Origin: Bolinopsis microptera
Lineage: Eukaryota > Ctenophora > Tentaculata > Lobata > Bolinopsidae
DNA length: 64,000 nucleotides
Assembly (NCBI RefSeq): GCF_026151205.1
Contig: NC_087084.1
Coordinates: 496,001-560,000 of the forward strand
Reading direction: 5' to 3'
Notes under the pieces: generated by a model
The model's input: the letters and a program-made list of their open reading frames with translations, nothing else
Told to the model about the DNA's origin: nothing
Databases searched by the model: none
Translations under genes and position numbers: made by a program
Shown: one piece after another, positions 1 to 11,572 of the stretch
How positions within the stretch are numbered: position 1 is the stretch's first letter
Layout: the number at the start of each line of letters is the position of its first letter

Positions 1-105
1 ACATTTACAAATTGGGGGGGGGGGGGGGGGGGGTATATTAAAGTATAGCCCTGGGTAAAAATCGAAAAAAAACCTACATTTTAATATATTTTAATATACC
101 TATAG

Positions 106-1980
106 ATGGACCGTATGGGTAACGCCAGCGGCGGAGAGACGACAACATCGCCCTCCGTAATGTTTACCTCAGCTACAGGACGATCCCTGTTTGCTACACT
201 CCTCATCAGCTTCGCCACCTTTAACATACGTGGCCTCGGTTCTTGTGATGATCCAGACGACATCCACAGCAAACGGGAGCAACTGGGTACCGATTGTCTA
301 CGGTACGGCATAGATATCTGCGCTATTCAGGAGACTAAGGTTGTAAAACCGGATTCTTGCAGTCTTAGCAACGGATACAAACTATTATTGTTTGAGCAGA
401 AAAATGGCCGGCACTATGGACTCGGTTTTGTTATCAGTCCCCGATTTATTGACTATGTGGTATGCTGGAACAGTATCAGTGATCGAGTAAGCTTTTTGGA
501 CCTAGAACTCCCAACAAAATCTGGAAAATTTATCAAATGTAGGGTGGTCAATGTATATGGGCCACACAAGAAACTTGCAGAAAATGATCAACAACTGTTG
601 ATTAATTTTTACGGCCAAGTTAGGGACGCTCTAAACGTCCCTGCTAATGTTGAGATATTTGTTTTGGGAGATTTTAATTCAAAGTTGGGAAAAATTACTG
701 CTTCAGATAAGGACTTTGGTTTTGGTCGTTTCATGGGTAAACATGGTATGGGTTTGCGCAACGATATGGGAGAAAACTTGTTAGACTTGTTATCAGAATT
801 TGACCTCTTTGCCTCCAACACTGGTTTTTATCATCCTGCTCGACATACGACCACCTACACTGGCTGGAGGAAGGACTGGAGTGCCGGGCGAAATAGTAAA
901 AAGACGATCCCGGTCTATTCTCAGATCGATTTCATCCTGTGTCGAAGTAGGTCGAAGCCAATGCTACAAGATTCTAGATCTTATGCAGGCACCTTGACAT
1001 ACTCTGATCACAGATTTGTTGTCACTAGAGTAGACTTTAAGGACATCTGTCTTTGCTATAAACGCCACTCCAAGTCATCCTTAAAGTTCAACACCTCTGA
1101 ACTCACCTCGAACCCCACCATTCAGGTGAAATATCGTCAATCCTTAGATGATAACTTAAGTAACACTGTTTCTGCTCTGGATCCAAATTCAGACTTGAAT
1201 GGCTTACTCGAGTCCATAAAGGATGCTGCAAAATCGTCAATTGGTGTCATCAGACACAGGAAACGTAATCGCAGCGACGATGATGAGGTGAAAAACTTAT
1301 CTAGCCAGCGTTACTTGTTGAGACAGCAGCTTAATGATAACCAGTCTTTAGACAGAACCTCACTTAGATTATCTATTAACTGCCTCACCAATCAGATCAA
1401 GCAGAGACTTTCTAACATACGATCAGCTGCTGCTGATGCTATCTGTAATACCATCAGTTCAACAACAGAAAGTAAGAAAATGTTTGAAGCTGTTCGAACC
1501 CTGAACTTACCTAAAAGTAAAGCCCCTTCTAGTATTGGTGTTCATGATGAGCAAGGGTGCAATATTGCAACAGACACTGGTAAAGCTGCCGTAGTTGCTA
1601 AGTACCTTGAGCAACAACTTACTCGTGATGAAGCACCTTTAGAACCTTTTGTAGGACCTCCTCGCCCACTAGTTAAGCCATTCACTAGTGAAGAAATCGG
1701 ATCAGCTGCTAGAAGTCTCAAAAATGGTCGAGCTAACGGCCCAGATGGGATTCCTAACGAGCTTCTCAAGTATTCTACTGGATCAGTACACAGACGTTTT
1801 GCAGACATTATCAATAGAAGCTTCGAGACCAATTCCTACCTTGACCCCATTGGACAGGCAAACATTACCCCCTTACAGAAGCCAAATAAGCCCATTGGTC
1901 CAGTGAAGAATCTACGACCCCTCACTCTCTCAAATGCTGTTAGAAAGATTCTTTCAATGGGCAACCTTGAAGAGAATTGA
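106..1980 (+). CDS. Retrotransposon endonuclease plus N-terminal part of reverse transcriptase
   Basis: The 624-residue frame starts with an apurinic-endonuclease-like (EEP fold) domain, about residues 35-310. Recognisable blocks are FNIRGLG near the start, a catalytic-type Glu in IQETKV, NVYGPH, LGDFNSKLG and the C-terminal SDHRFV motif. A linker of about 130 residues follows, then the start of the reverse transcriptase with GRANGPDGIPNELLK and NLRPLTLSNA. The frame ends 23 bp after RT block 1 because the rest of the RT lies in the +1-shifted frame. The first Met of the frame is used as start; the true start may differ. The break looks like a one-base insertion near 1957, so this copy is probably inactive unless it frameshifts. 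Confidence 0.85.
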   Translation: MDRMGNASGGETTTSPSVMFTSATGRSLFATLLISFATFNIRGLGSCDDPDDIHSKREQLGTDCLRYGIDICAIQETKVVKPDSCSLSNGYKLLLFEQKNGRHYGLGFVISPRFIDYVVCWNSISDRVSFLDLELPTKSGKFIKCRVVNVYGPHKKLAENDQQLLINFYGQVRDALNVPANVEIFVLGDFNSKLGKITASDKDFGFGRFMGKHGMGLRNDMGENLLDLLSEFDLFASNTGFYHPARHTTTYTGWRKDWSAGRNSKKTIPVYSQIDFILCRSRSKPMLQDSRSYAGTLTYSDHRFVVTRVDFKDICLCYKRHSKSSLKFNTSELTSNPTIQVKYRQSLDDNLSNTVSALDPNSDLNGLLESIKDAAKSSIGVIRHRKRNRSDDDEVKNLSSQRYLLRQQLNDNQSLDRTSLRLSINCLTNQIKQRLSNIRSAAADAICNTISSTTESKKMFEAVRTLNLPKSKAPSSIGVHDEQGCNIATDTGKAAVVAKYLEQQLTRDEAPLEPFVGPPRPLVKPFTSEEIGSAARSLKNGRANGPDGIPNELLKYSTGSVHRRFADIINRSFETNSYLDPIGQANITPLQKPNKPIGPVKNLRPLTLSNAVRKILSMGNLEEN

Positions 1981-3211
1981 GAATAAAGTCAATGCCTTCA
2001 CTGGTCCATGGCAATGTGCTTACAAGCAGGGTAGATCATGTGCTGACATTGTATGGTGCCAGCGTGTGATGTTATCAGTTGTCCAGAGGAAGAGGTGGGA
2101 ATACCATCGTATGGGGATCGACATGTCTAGTGCCTTTGACACTATACGACGATCTACCATCCTCGATCTTCTTGTTGAGTGTGGCTGTGATGATGACGAA
2201 GTCCGTTTGGTAAGACTTTTGCTTTCCAACACCAAGCTCAAAGTCAACATCAACGGTACACTGTCTGCTGAATTCCAGAGTTTTCTCGGTGCATTCCAAG
2301 GTGACTGTCTGTCTGGATGCTTGTTCACACTTGTCTTAGCGGGTGCCTTGCGTGACCTCCGTAACAGGCTTGAAACTGCAACGAATAGGCCTAACCCACC
2401 CATCACCGATATTGGTCTTCCACTTGACAGTGAGTATGCTGATGATATCGACTTCAATGATGAAGATGAAGACAATCTGAGGGAGCTGTTGCCTATTGCA
2501 ACAGAAGTCCTTAAAGATTGGAATCTCTTCGTTAACGAAGACAAAACTGATTTCACTCATGTGTACTTAGCTGAAAAGGGAGCTAAAGACGATCAGGGTA
2601 AGCCAATTGCAGGGAACGAGCTCTGGAGAAAGAGTATCACGCTTGGCTCCATGCTTTGTAGTAAGGAGGACATCTCTAGAAGGATATGTCTGGGATATGC
2701 CGCGTTTAACAAATACAAGAAAGCTTGGAACCATAAGATCCCTCTGAGCAAGAGGCTTCTGTTGTATGAGGCTCTGGTAGTATCCGTTTTAATGTACAAT
2801 TCATCTTGCTGGGCTGCCCCTAAATCAGTATTGGAAAAACTAGATATTGCTCACAGACGTCATCTGCGATCAATTTTGAATTACAAATACCCTCACATCA
2901 TCTCCAACAAGAACTTGTATAAACGCTGCAATAGCGAACCATTGTCAGCTAAAGTGGCTCGTAGTCGGTGGAGGATGCTCGGACATGTACTGCGTGGGCC
3001 TACAGATGGCCCAGCCTATTCGTCGCTTGTTTTTGCTGTCAACACCTTACAGCTTCAAGGGCGGCGTGGAAGACCGCAGTCAAACCTTTTCTCACTGATT
3101 CTACACGACCTTAGTGTCCGAAAATTATCGTTAAATAATTTATGTGATTTGAACTATTTAACGTTAATTGCTCAGAATAGAGTTAAATGGAGAAGTATGC
3201 AAATTGCATGA
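1934..3211 (+). CDS. Retrotransposon reverse transcriptase, catalytic part
   Basis: This frame carries the RT palm: GIDMSSAFDTIRRS (block A, catalytic Asp), GAFQGDCLSGCLFT (block B) and SEYADDID (the YADD catalytic box). A thumb and C-terminal region follow, ending in RSRWRMLGHVLRG, a motif common at the end of RTE-like and related LINE polymerases. It overlaps the upstream frame by 47 bp, and the protein sequence reads as a direct continuation of it, so the two frames are one ancestral ORF of about 1030 codons rather than two genes. No ribonuclease H domain was recognised after the RT. The listed Met start is simply the first in frame. Confidence 0.85.
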   Translation: MLLERFFQWATLKRIENKVNAFTGPWQCAYKQGRSCADIVWCQRVMLSVVQRKRWEYHRMGIDMSSAFDTIRRSTILDLLVECGCDDDEVRLVRLLLSNTKLKVNINGTLSAEFQSFLGAFQGDCLSGCLFTLVLAGALRDLRNRLETATNRPNPPITDIGLPLDSEYADDIDFNDEDEDNLRELLPIATEVLKDWNLFVNEDKTDFTHVYLAEKGAKDDQGKPIAGNELWRKSITLGSMLCSKEDISRRICLGYAAFNKYKKAWNHKIPLSKRLLLYEALVVSVLMYNSSCWAAPKSVLEKLDIAHRRHLRSILNYKYPHIISNKNLYKRCNSEPLSAKVARSRWRMLGHVLRGPTDGPAYSSLVFAVNTLQLQGRRGRPQSNLFSLILHDLSVRKLSLNNLCDLNYLTLIAQNRVKWRSMQIA

Positions 3212-3557
3212 CTTTTGTTTGAGAAAGATTGGGGGACAGAAATGTTTACTTTGTTTACTATCTGTTTCTTAGAGCTTTTGTTTATATATATATACCTACA
3301 ATCAGTAGATTAACAAGATAAGCCAGTTGTTAGTCCCCTGAACTCATACGTCATAGATTTTGGCCCATAAATTGGTCAAGTATAAATATCTTTGAACAAC
3401 ACTAACTTTAGCGGCCAAATTTTGAATCGAGATAATATAGGTATATTAAAGTATATTAAATTATATTAAAGTATGTATATCCCCGGGTAAAAATTGAAAA
3501 AAAACCTACATTTTAATATACTTTAATATGGTTGCCCCCCCCCCCCCCCCCCCCCCC

Positions 3558-4775
3558 AAATAAACAAAATATGTTTATTTACACATTGGGTGTCTTTATC
3601 CATTGTGCTGTAAAGCTCTGAAAGTTGGAGGACTTTTTCAGAACTTTTCCTCGGAAACCCTATAAGCAAATTAAAGGGAACTTTGAGATTAACTCAGAAA
3701 AGCAAACTGTTAGCTCAACAAGCAGTGTCAAATAAATTAACCGCAATCAGACTGTCACTCTGTTAGGTTTGAAGTGTTTGTTTTCTTAACAGGCTGTCAT
3801 TGTTGCTATGGTAACCAAATTTCAGCTAGTTAATGGTAGAAATAACACCTGTTTGTTGACAAAGGGGGTGGGGGGGGGGTTAAGTTATATTATAGTACAT
3901 AGCTACTTTAGCTACTTTCCTCTAATCACTATACTCTTAATCACGTCCTTTATTTCACGCCGAGGTAATGATAAAGTTAAATTTGAAGTCTGCTAAATAT
4001 TTAACATACTTACCATATCAGACCTTATCTGGTTGGACATTGCGTGGACGGACATAATTTTGGGCGGACATTATGTAAATGTTAAGTCCTCAAGCGGACC
4101 CCCCCCCCCCTCTGTCCCTCACCCTCCAGCGCTCATATAAAAAGGTAGTAGCAATGTACTATAATATAACTTAACCCCCCCCCCCCCCCCCGCTACTATG
4201 ATATAACTTATAGTAATTGCCGCTATACCCCCACTCCCCACTGCAGTGCTCAGCAAGTACTGAACTCCTAAAGTACAGGTAACTCCCACTTTAGCTGACG
4301 AGCCTAACATGACTGCTACTAGTATATAATACTAGGTAACATGTACGTAATGAACTGTAATGCAGTAAAAGTGAATAAAAACCATTAAAGTTCCACAAGC
4401 AATTCAGAGCGTGGCTATGTCGTTTCAAAGTCACGTTGCTATGGAAATCTATTGTACAAATTTTTTAATTTCGTGATTTGTATGTATTGTTATGTTTCTA
4501 TTATGATAATATAATTTTAGAGCATTTTCTGAGCTCATGACAACTAATATCACATTTTATATAGTTTATATTTGCCAGCACTGTGATACTCCTCCTGAAC
4601 TGAACAAATAGTTTCTGCTTTCTAGTTGACTTAAACTGTTATACTAGTATTTATTAAGTACAATCTGTCTGATCCTCTAGTGCTACATTACTTGAACTGC
4701 TGCTATAATGTCTGCTAGCAGTCCTAACTTAGTCAGATCCCTGTACATTAAGAGATTAGGGATAGTCTTTAATAC

Positions 4776-4778
<3 letters not shown>
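3558..4778. other. Gene-free AT-rich spacer with G and C homopolymers
   Basis: No exon with good splice sites or a protein-like frame was found. The stretch has short G or C runs (3866-3880, 4099-4110, 4173-4191). At 4020-4095 there is a diverged fragment of the MITE family found intact at 15398 and 37501 (ACCTTATC near GGACGGACAT). Confidence 0.5.
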
Positions 4779-4806
<28 letters not shown>

Positions 4807-5640
4807 TGTTAATGCTGGAGCACAACCTGCACGGATCATATTGTCTATGTTGTCATGGCAACACCCCATAATACACCGCGTCATCACAAATGATAAGGTA
4901 TTTAGTTCAATATACCGTAATTTCTCTGAAGATAATATCTTCAGTATATAGTATACAATAAGGCACAAGGCACTGTAGACTTGTAGACTCTACAAGTCTA
5001 CAGTCTAGACTCTACAGTCTAGAGCTGTATTGATTCCTGTAGAATTACCAGCAGATGCCAAGAGGCTGTTTCCACCCTATCTCTGGAGCTGAACTGTAAC
5101 TTTGTAAAGCTAACTCTGATAAGATAATAACACCATATAAGGAAACATCGCCATAGCAACACTATCATACAAGGGAACATTGCCATAGCAACACTATCAT
5201 ACAAGGGAACATTGCCATAGGAACTACCATATAAGGTAATATTGGTATAAAGATGCAGCTAGAACTGCTAGATAGGTCTAATAATATAATAGAGCGATTA
5301 CCGCTCGATTAAGTGCAGATATCAGTGATTTTCAGATGTTTACAGCTGCAGAATTCATACAGGACTAATAACTAGTAACTACTTAACTAGTAGTATTGTT
5401 GTATGGATTAACAGTTGAAATATTTTACTTTGCTCTTGTCGCTTAGTTTGACTGTGTGTGACTAACAATAATAGTTGTTTAACTGATATTTATATATATA
5501 TATTTAAATAATATCACATGATCAGTGTTATGTGACAGTGGCGCCGACCCCGCTGTGTAGAAATATATAGTAGTAATATATAGTAGTAATATATAGTAGC
5601 GGCCGGGGGGGGGGGGGGGGGGGGGGGGCTATGTGCAGTC
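4779..5640. repeat. G27 and G25 homopolymers and degenerate short duplications
   Basis: G runs are at 4779-4805 and 5604-5628. Positions 5131-5250 hold degenerate tandem copies containing CCATAGCAACACTA and CCATATAAGG, related to the X-box/CArG repeat found in introns near 41-48 kb. No gene is visible. Confidence 0.6.
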
Positions 5641-5654
5641 CCTTTATAGCTTTA

Positions 5655-6015
5655 GAGCGAGGAGTGTATAAATAGACACGGTGCGAGGAGTGTATAAATA
5701 GACACGGCGCGAGAAGTGCATAAATCGGACTCGGTGCGGGAGTGTCTTAAATAGAACCTGATGTCACAAATTATAATAAAATATATATATATGTGTAAGT
5801 CTGCGGCGCGGCCGGTATAAATAGACACGGTGCGAGGAGTGTATAAATAGACACGGTGCGAGGAGTGTATAATAGACACGGTGCGAGGAGTGTATAAATA
5901 GACACGGTGCGAGGTCTAGTGGGTGTCAGGAGATGTAGACACCGGTACGCGGAGTGATAAATAGACACGGTGCGGAGGAGGTATAAATGACACGGTGGAG
6001 GACTGTATAAATGGA
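5655..6015. repeat. Degenerate ~25-bp tandem repeat with TATAAATAG cores
   Basis: About a dozen imperfect copies of a unit of roughly 25 bp, each with the core GTGTATAAATAGACACGG, are interrupted by an unrelated 90-bp stretch at 5750-5815. Every intact unit has a TATAAATA string identical to a strong TATA box. No downstream gene start was identified, so a promoter role is not claimed. Confidence 0.75.
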
Positions 6016-6094
6016 CAAAATAAAATATGGCCTCCAGCTCCGCGGCCCAATTAATGTCGACTGTAATAAAGCTAAGGAAATAACAATAAAACCC

Positions 6095-6246
<152 letters not shown>

Positions 6247-6335
6247 CAATAAACAAACGTAATTATGATGTTCAGATTTACTAAGATCATTATTTGAGAA
6301 CAAAGCTGGAGCTGAGTGTTTATAAAGCTGGAGGA

Positions 6336-6377
<42 letters not shown>

Positions 6378-6499
6378 TTTATAATGTATGAACCTTATTT
6401 GAGGCCCCCTCTAATTCTGAAATGCCAGAATTACTACTAAAACTGTTTGGTTGTAATGCACAGACCGCATCATAACACTGAGAAACGTACCATTGTGTC

Positions 6500-6677
6500 A
6501 CGTGGTGTTGCTATGGCGACCATGTAGTGTTGCTATGGCGACCATGTAGTGTTGCTATGGCGACCATGTAGTGTTGCTATGGTGACCATGTAGTGTTGCT
6601 ATGGCGACCATGTAGTGTTGCTATGGCGACCATGTAGTGTTGCTATGGCGACAATGTAGTGTTGCTATGGCGACCAG
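6500..6677. repeat. 22-bp tandem repeat, X-box-like unit, about 8 copies
   Basis: The unit contains GTTGCTATGGCGACCATGTA. The first 14 bases differ by one base from the RFX X-box form GTTGCTATGGTAAC, which is exact elsewhere in the window. Confidence 0.85.
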
Positions 6678-7688
6678 GTTATCAGCCTGGTAGAATGTAT
6701 AACAGGTGCACTCTAACAGCCAGTATATCTGGTTATAATATGCGTTATAATTAGGTGCACTGCCTTATAATGCTATAATATAGACCCCTAACTATCAGGT
6801 GACTAACTTCCCATGTAAGGAATAATCCTTAGTCCAGATAAGATTTGCAGATATGATGTGATTTACTGGTTTTAGAGTCGGCTCTAAGAGATCCGTGCAA
6901 ACCCCCATTTACCGTGCTAGTTGGGGTATCTAGTAAGTAGCAGCTAGATTACCGTGCTAGATACCCCGTACTGTAAACCGGGGTTTACTGTATCTTGTTA
7001 TCTTATTACCGATAGTTACAGTTCATAACTGTGTAGTACCTATATACATTACCTCATAACTGCAGTTTTAGTTGCTTATCTCTCCGTCTTCTCTGTTACA
7101 ATCAGATAACGTTACCATAGTAACACTAATAAGTAGACAGATTCTAATGTTTGCACCTGCCCGGCTGCCCCCCCCCCCCCCCCTCCCTCCTTGCACGTTA
7201 TTTAACATAGCATCTATACAGCTGGGGATTACGGGTTTTACGTTGTTCGATATTTGTCGTGTTTTCAAGTGTGACAGTCCCACATCTTCCAGTCTGTTTC
7301 TCTTTTGCAGAAAACATTTGATTGTACTGATTGATACGACTTGTTTCTAAAGCTTTCAGTTTCAAGTAACATGGTCGTCTTCATATCTTTCTTTTCCGCG
7401 AAATTTATAGTAATGGCACTCGTCAGTCCCATAGTCCCATCTTCCCATATTGTATTATATATTTATTATTTCATATAACCAGTTCAGTATAAAGCTCTTA
7501 GTTGCTAGTTGGATCGTTGAACTGGATAACATTGGTTTGTCACTCTGCAACAAACATTTCAACTCTACTGTAACACTACTGTGCCACTACTGTAACACTA
7601 CTGTAACGCCGCTTCATGCCTGCTCAGCTTATTGAGGTTAATAAGTGGAAAATAATAATAGTAATAAACTTTACTTTATTAACTCATA
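6678..7688. other. Gene-free spacer
   Basis: AT-rich DNA with a C15 run at 7169-7183. A short frame at 7616 could be an upstream exon (ATG at 7616, codons up to a weak donor at 7637 in phase 0) for the coiled-coil gene at 11573, but nothing beyond phase supports that. Confidence 0.3.
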
Positions 7689-7966
7689 CATCACGTGGGC
7701 GCTGGAGAGCATCACGTGGGCGCTGGAGAGCATCACGTGGGCGCTGGAGAGCATCACGTGGGCGCTGGAGAGCATCACGTGGGCGCTGGAGAGCATCACG
7801 TGGGCGCTGGAGAGCATCACGTGGGCGCTGGAGAGCATCACGTGGGCGCTGGAGAGCATCACGTGGGCGCTGGAGAGCATCACGTGGGCGCTGGAGGGCA
7901 TCACGTGGGCGCTGGAGAGCATCACGTGGGCGCTGGAGAGCATCACGTGGGCGTGGAAAAAACCGG
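7689..7966. repeat. 21-bp tandem repeat with CACGTG, 13 copies
   Basis: The unit begins CATCACGTGGGCGCTGG. Since 21 is a multiple of three, all six frames are open and give spurious proteins (RGRWRAS, ESITWAL, HHVGAGE and others). Each unit carries the palindrome CACGTG. Confidence 0.95.
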
Positions 7967-8082
7967 TGCAATTATGTAAATAATAAGTGGCCGTCAAATA
8001 GGTAAAAAGTGGAGTTATAGTTCTAATGCAAAGATACAACCAAAGAACAAATAATGATAACTCAAAACAGATAAAAACATAA

Positions 8083-11000
8083 TTAGTACAGACAAATCCG
8101 TCTGAAAAAATCGATCTGCTGACACACGAAGCTTTCAGAGGATTTTTGACGTTTTTGAGTCCCATTAGGTGCCCTTTATGGCTGACCAACTTTTCCAAAC
8201 TTTTCCACTTGTCTTAAGGCCACTTTTTGCCACTTTACCACTTTTTACCACCTTTCTTGTTTGTCGAATATCTTTAGTTGTGAACATCGTAAAAGGTTGC
8301 GGATCAATCGAGTGTGTTCATATTATCAGGAAGAAAAACTTTTGTTCAAACAATTTTTACGTCAGATAATAAGTTAATTGGATAATTATCCATTAACTAA
8401 TTAGCAAAATTCTAAAAATTTTTTATTGGCTCAAAATGATCGGAATAGCTTGAAACACGGAGAAAAGTATTTTTTAGAAAAACTTTGAAAATTTTTCACT
8501 TACATTTTTTTTTCGAGACTTAAAAAATTTCGAAAATTCAAAATATTTTTTCCGCCAAATGTGATCAAACCGCATGAAACACGGAGAAAAATGCCTTTCA
8601 AAAAAATTTAGTGAATTTTTCGTTTCAAGAATACTTAAATCGCCAATATTTGTAGTTGGAGTTCAGTAAATCTCGGCAGATTTTAGTAAACAGGAATTAC
8701 TAAGTGAAGAGGTCTGAAACTGAAAAACGTTAACCATACGATCGCGCGGCGATATAAGAGTTTCATAAACTAATTTTCACAGAAATTGCACCAATGGCAC
8801 AGTCAAGATCGAAACGATAGCCTGCTGTACTGTCATTTTATTGATTTCAATGATGAATCAGTGGGGTTAAGATAATCACATTTGTAATAAATAAACATCT
8901 CTGTACCGTCAATTGTGCTAATCTAAACCAGCCTACCTGTATTACCAGACCTCTTCTTTTCCTCGACAATCAAACCAAGTTGTTCATATCGCATTTGGTG
9001 GGTGATGTAAGTAGTAATACATATCGAGCTGTATTCAATCACAATACGACACAATGCAATACGTGTATATTATATTATGGCCCTTAATGAGGTATATGAA
9101 ACGTTATATACCGTACACTTCTCGTTACTCCAGTGAGAGGCCCAGTATGGAGAGGTTTAACAGTTTAGCACGAAAACGTTTACTTGGCCTCATGGCTCTT
9201 TGACAGCTCAAAGAAGGCGAGAAAAGACCAGAAAGCTTAAATTTTCAACTCCACATTAATCCTGAGCTGATCATCATGGCCCCGAATATCCTACAGGAAG
9301 AACCTGTATTTTTACCTCACGACGTCCGGATTTCAAATCAACACCCTCAATAACATTAACAATCCTTCCTGATCAGGATCTGTCTCTATCTAAGATGGCA
9401 AGTACGTACGGTACAGGGCTTTAAGTACGTACGGTACAGCTACTTTAAAAGGTACGTACCGTACAGGCACTGTAAGGTACAATTTTTTTTTCAAATTTTT
9501 AGAATCAACTTCAGTGAATTACTTGCAATTTTTGATTAGTATTATCATCATAATTTTTGTACCGGATCGCTCTTAACCGGTACTACACTACTACTACTTG
9601 TAATTATCGTTAAACTCAAAGCTTCATCCTTTTGTTGCAGTATACGAACACCAGCTTTTCAGCTAGCTCAGATCGCAAACTTAATCTACGCTTGTCCATA
9701 ATATACTCGTAATCTCTAAAATTGGTCTCATAAATTGACAAAGAACTTAAAACACTGAATACTATTTGGGCCAACTGTTTAAGCAGAAAAAGTTTTCCTC
9801 CAAAATATTTCCAGTATATTGACGGATTAATAAGCTTTGTACCTTTCAGCCTACTTTATTAAGTACGTACCGTACAGCTAATTTAAAGGTACGTACCGTA
9901 CGTACTTACCATCTTAGGTCTCTATTAGCAATTTCCAAAATATCCTGACTCTCGTGGAACATTTCACTGAATTAATTATTACTGGTTTTTTATTACCCCT
10001 TGCCCGTCATTCGTATCTACATCTTACCCTTGCCAGTATGTTACCCTTGCTGATTTTACGTTTAGCCGACCCTGACATATGGGGGTGATTTGAGGTAACC
10101 ACCGATCCAGCATAGTAAATGAAGCGGTATGCAGAACAATACAAAACAAGTCACAGTTGATGTTGGAAGGTGTATTTACACTTGCTTCCTGGACCTGGCT
10201 GTTCCTTAGTTTCCCTGATCTGTTCTTGCCTTCTTCGAACTGTAAATGAGCCATGAGGCCAAGTATACGTTTTCGTGATAAACTTTAAAACGTCTCTATA
10301 CCGGGTTTCTCACGGTATAAAGCGTTACATAAACCTCATTAGTCATTAAGAGCCATATAATATACACGTATTGTGTCGTAGTCTGATTGAATACAGCTCG
10401 ATATGTATTAGTTTCAATACTTTCAACACTATACTATATAACAAATAATTTTAATGACAGGATGGATTACTGAGGGCACTGTGTTAAGGTGATTTAAGTG
10501 GGTCCCAATTCCCACCGACCATTCTTCTTTGTGTTATGAATACTTGCTTCATCATCTCCTTTTAATAAAAATCACGGTGTCTTTATTGACTAAGCGCATT
10601 ACTACTTACATCACCCACCAAATGCGATATGAACAACTTGGTTTGATTGTCGAGGAAAAGAAGAGGTCTGGTAATACAGGTAGGCTGGTTTAGATTAGCA
10701 CAATTGACGGTACAGAGATGTTTATTTATTACAAATGTGATTATCTTAACCCCACTGATTCATCATTGAAATCAATAAAATGACAGTACAGCAGGCTATC
10801 GTTTCGATCTTGACTGTGCCATTGGTGCAATTTCTGTGAAAATTAGTTTATGAAACTCTTATATCGCCGCGCGATCGTATGGTTAACGTTTTTCAGTTTC
10901 AGACCTCTTCACTTAGTAATTCCTGTTTACTAAAATCTGCCGAGATTTACTGAACTCCAACTACAAATATTGGCGATTTAAGTATTCTTGAAACGAAAAA

Positions 11001-11534
11001 TTCACTAAGTTTTTTTGAAAGGCATTTTTCTCCGTGTTTTATGCGGTTTGATCACATTTGGCGGAAAAAATATTTTGAATTTTCGAAATTTTTTAAAGTC
11101 TCGAAAAAAAAATGTAAGTGAAAAATTTTCAAAGTTTTTCTAAAAAATACTTTTCTCCGTGTTTCAAGCTATTCCGATCATTTTGAGCCAATAAAAAATT
11201 TTTAGAATTTTCCTAATTAGTTAATTGATAATTATCCAATTAACTTATTATCTGACGTAAAAATTGTTTGAACAAAAGTTTTTCTTCCTGATAATATGAA
11301 CACACTCGATTGATCCGCAACCTTTTACGATGTTCACAACTAAAGATATTCGACAAACAAGAAAGGTGGTAAAAAGTGGTAAAGTGGCAAAAAGTGGCCT
11401 TAAGACAAGTGGAAAAGTTTGGAAAAGTTGGTCAGCCATAAAGGGCACCTAATGGGACTCAAAAACGTCAAAAATCCTCTGAAAGCTTCGTGTGTCAGCA
11501 GATCGATTTTTTCAGACGGATTTGTCTGTACTAA
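8083..11534. mobile_element. Large foldback (long inverted repeat) element, 3.45 kb
   Basis: The left arm runs from 8083 to about 9235 and its reverse complement from about 10210 to 11534. The ends are exact: TTAGTACAGACAAATCCG on the left and its complement on the right. The outer 900 bp of the arms are nearly identical, so the same 66-codon frame appears in both; the inner parts are more diverged, and the right arm has about 190 extra bp (about 10412-10607). The loop of about 970 bp has GTACGTACCGTAC-type palindromes in two clusters (9405-9478, 9862-9912). No transposase is visible, so this is non-autonomous. It ends 38 bp before the first identified exon of the coiled-coil gene. No clear target-site duplication was found. 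Confidence 0.9.
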
Positions 11535-11572
11535 ATATAACATAATAGCAAAACAACAAAACAACTTCGCAG

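Larger units (their letters stand above)
32..3534 (+). mobile_element. Non-LTR (RTE/L2-like) retrotransposon with short palindromic terminal repeats
   Basis: The interior encodes an endonuclease followed by a reverse transcriptase, the layout of LINE elements that lack a separate gag-like ORF, such as the RTE clade. Unusually, both ends carry a near-identical sequence of about 70 bp in direct orientation (32-102 and about 3461-3531), each sharing the core GGGTAAAAAT, an A8 run and CCTACATTTTAATATA. Each end is itself an imperfect hairpin: TATATTAAAGTAT on one side is answered by ATACTTTAATATA on the other. A G20 run lies just outside the left end and a C23 run just outside the right end. No clear poly(A) tail or target-site duplication was seen. 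Clade assignment is by domain order and motif only. Confidence 0.8.

Noticed and set aside
7616-8005. Frames with RGRWRAS, ESITWAL and related heptapeptide repeats
   Set aside because: Translations of a 21-bp array open in all six frames; no start context, domain or splice support.
8169-8369. A 66-residue protein present in identical form at 8169-8369 (+) and 11248-11448 (-)
   Set aside because: The identity is due to the inverted arms of the foldback element; the peptide has no domain or coding signature beyond being open.
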